DNA of 5,736 bases. Source: Spirochaetaceae bacterium. Lineage in GTDB: Bacteria > Spirochaetota > Spirochaetia > Treponematales > Breznakiellaceae. How positions within the stretch are numbered: the first letter of the stretch is position 1; each line of letters begins with the position of its first letter. The notes beneath the pieces are model-generated. The model ran no database searches. It was not told the origin of the DNA and saw nothing but the letters and a program-made list of their open reading frames with translations. Location: contig JAITGR010000003.1 of the NCBI GenBank assembly GCA_031280455.1, forward strand, positions 1 to 5,736, in the 5' to 3' direction. Made by a program: the position numbers and the translations under genes. This document shows, piece after piece, positions 5,183 through 5,736 of this stretch.

Positions 5183-5736
5183 ATGCTTGACGACTTAAAA
5201 CAGTTGGTGTGCGCCGCGAATAAGGCGCTGCCACGCTACAATCTGGTTACGTTTACCTGGGGGAATGTGAGCGCGATAGACGCTGCGCGAAAATACGTTG
5301 TGATAAAGCCGAGTGGTGTTTCGTACGATGACCTTGCGCCGCGCGATATGGTTGTGGTTGATATGTCTGGCGCGGTTGTTGAGGGCGCGCTGCGCCCTTC
5401 GTCTGATACGGCGACGCACCTTGAGCTGTACAAGGCTTCTGCCGCGATTGGCGGTGTTGTTCATACCCATTCTACATACGCGACGATTTTTGCGCAGGCG
5501 AAGCTGGCTGTTCCCGCGCTGGGGACGACGCATGCCGACTATTTTTACGGCGCGGTTCCCTGTACGCGCTGTATGACGGACGCGGAGATTGCCGGCGCGT
5601 ACGAGCGCGAGACGGGGCTGGTTATTGTTGAAACGTTCCAGCAAAACAGGCTCGATTTTGCGGCGGTGCCGGCGGCGCTGGTTGCGAGTCATGGGCCGTT
5701 TGCCTGGGGGAAAGACGCGGAAGAGGCTGTGCATAA
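5183..5736 (+). CDS. araD: L-ribulose-5-phosphate 4-epimerase, AraD/UlaF/SgbE family (3' end outside window)
   Basis: The frame stays open to the right edge, giving 184 of about 230 expected residues. The enzyme is a Zn2+-dependent class II aldolase-fold protein that converts L-ribulose 5-phosphate to D-xylulose 5-phosphate by retro-aldol cleavage. Family motifs occur in order: TWGNVSA (25-31), IKPSGV (41-46), [11 protein letters not shown] (73-83), HTHS (94-97), [10 protein letters not shown] (114-123) and [11 protein letters not shown] (169-179). Metal ligands by family alignment are H94, H96 and H170; D75 and D119 match E. coli AraD D76 and D120. The C-terminal part with the catalytic tyrosine (E. 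coli Y229) is beyond the edge. Details such as [22 protein letters not shown] and [11 protein letters not shown] recall the UlaF/SgbE branch (ascorbate and ketogulonate use) more than arabinose AraD, from memory. It is probably cotranscribed with the kinase. Confidence 0.95.
   Translation, partial: MLDDLKQLVCAANKALPRYNLVTFTWGNVSAIDAARKYVVIKPSGVSYDDLAPRDMVVVDMSGAVVEGALRPSSDTATHLELYKASAAIGGVVHTHSTYATIFAQAKLAVPALGTTHADYFYGAVPCTRCMTDAEIAGAYERETGLVIVETFQQNRLDFAAVPAALVASHGPFAWGKDAEEAVH

Noticed and set aside
5195..5734. 179-codon minus-strand open frame at the right edge
   Set aside because: It is antisense to the epimerase gene with its complete motif set, and its product is arginine-rich without any recognisable domain.

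Overview
The window carries the end of a V-type (vacuolar/archaeal-type) ATPase operon followed by the start of a sugar-catabolic operon, all on the + strand. The V-ATPase subunits (B-D-I-K order, with a B subunit reading [18 protein letters not shown] then FGSLSRLK) are of the bacterial type I associate with spirochaetes such as Treponema, Chlamydiae and some Bacteroidota. Moderately GC-rich codons plus an L-xylulose-type kinase next to a pentulose-phosphate epimerase make a Treponema-like spirochaete my first guess. This is inference from remembered protein families, not a database result.

Layout. Positions 1-471 are the 3' end of atpB (open at the left edge). atpD follows at 481-1080. atpI (1080-2966) overlaps it by one base in TAATG. 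After 30 AT-rich bases comes atpK (2997-3428), the membrane rotor subunit. These genes give the stator head (B), central shaft (D), membrane stator (I) and ion-carrying ring (K) of one rotary machine. K retains the polar residues T56, Q57, Y60, Q100 and E129, which align with the Na+ site of Enterococcus hirae NtpK, so Na+ coupling is likely.

The 198 bases from 3429 to 3626 hold no convincing gene but are full of structure. There is a perfect 10-bp hairpin just after atpK. A candidate structured RNA (3462-3555) follows, with two perfect hairpins that both have TACG loops, purine-rich blocks around them and a possible 5-bp closing stem. A smaller dyad lies just before the next gene. This is the most interesting part of the window.

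From 3627 a two-gene sugar unit begins: an FGGY kinase resembling L-xylulose/3-keto-L-gulonate kinase (LyxK), then, 29 bases on, an L-ribulose-5-phosphate 4-epimerase (AraD/UlaF/SgbE family) cut by the right edge after 184 residues. Together they suggest phosphorylation of an L-ketose and delivery to D-xylulose 5-phosphate and the pentose phosphate pathway. A 3-epimerase would be needed between the two steps and is not in view. No tRNA, rRNA, CRISPR array, insertion sequence or credible minus-strand gene was found.
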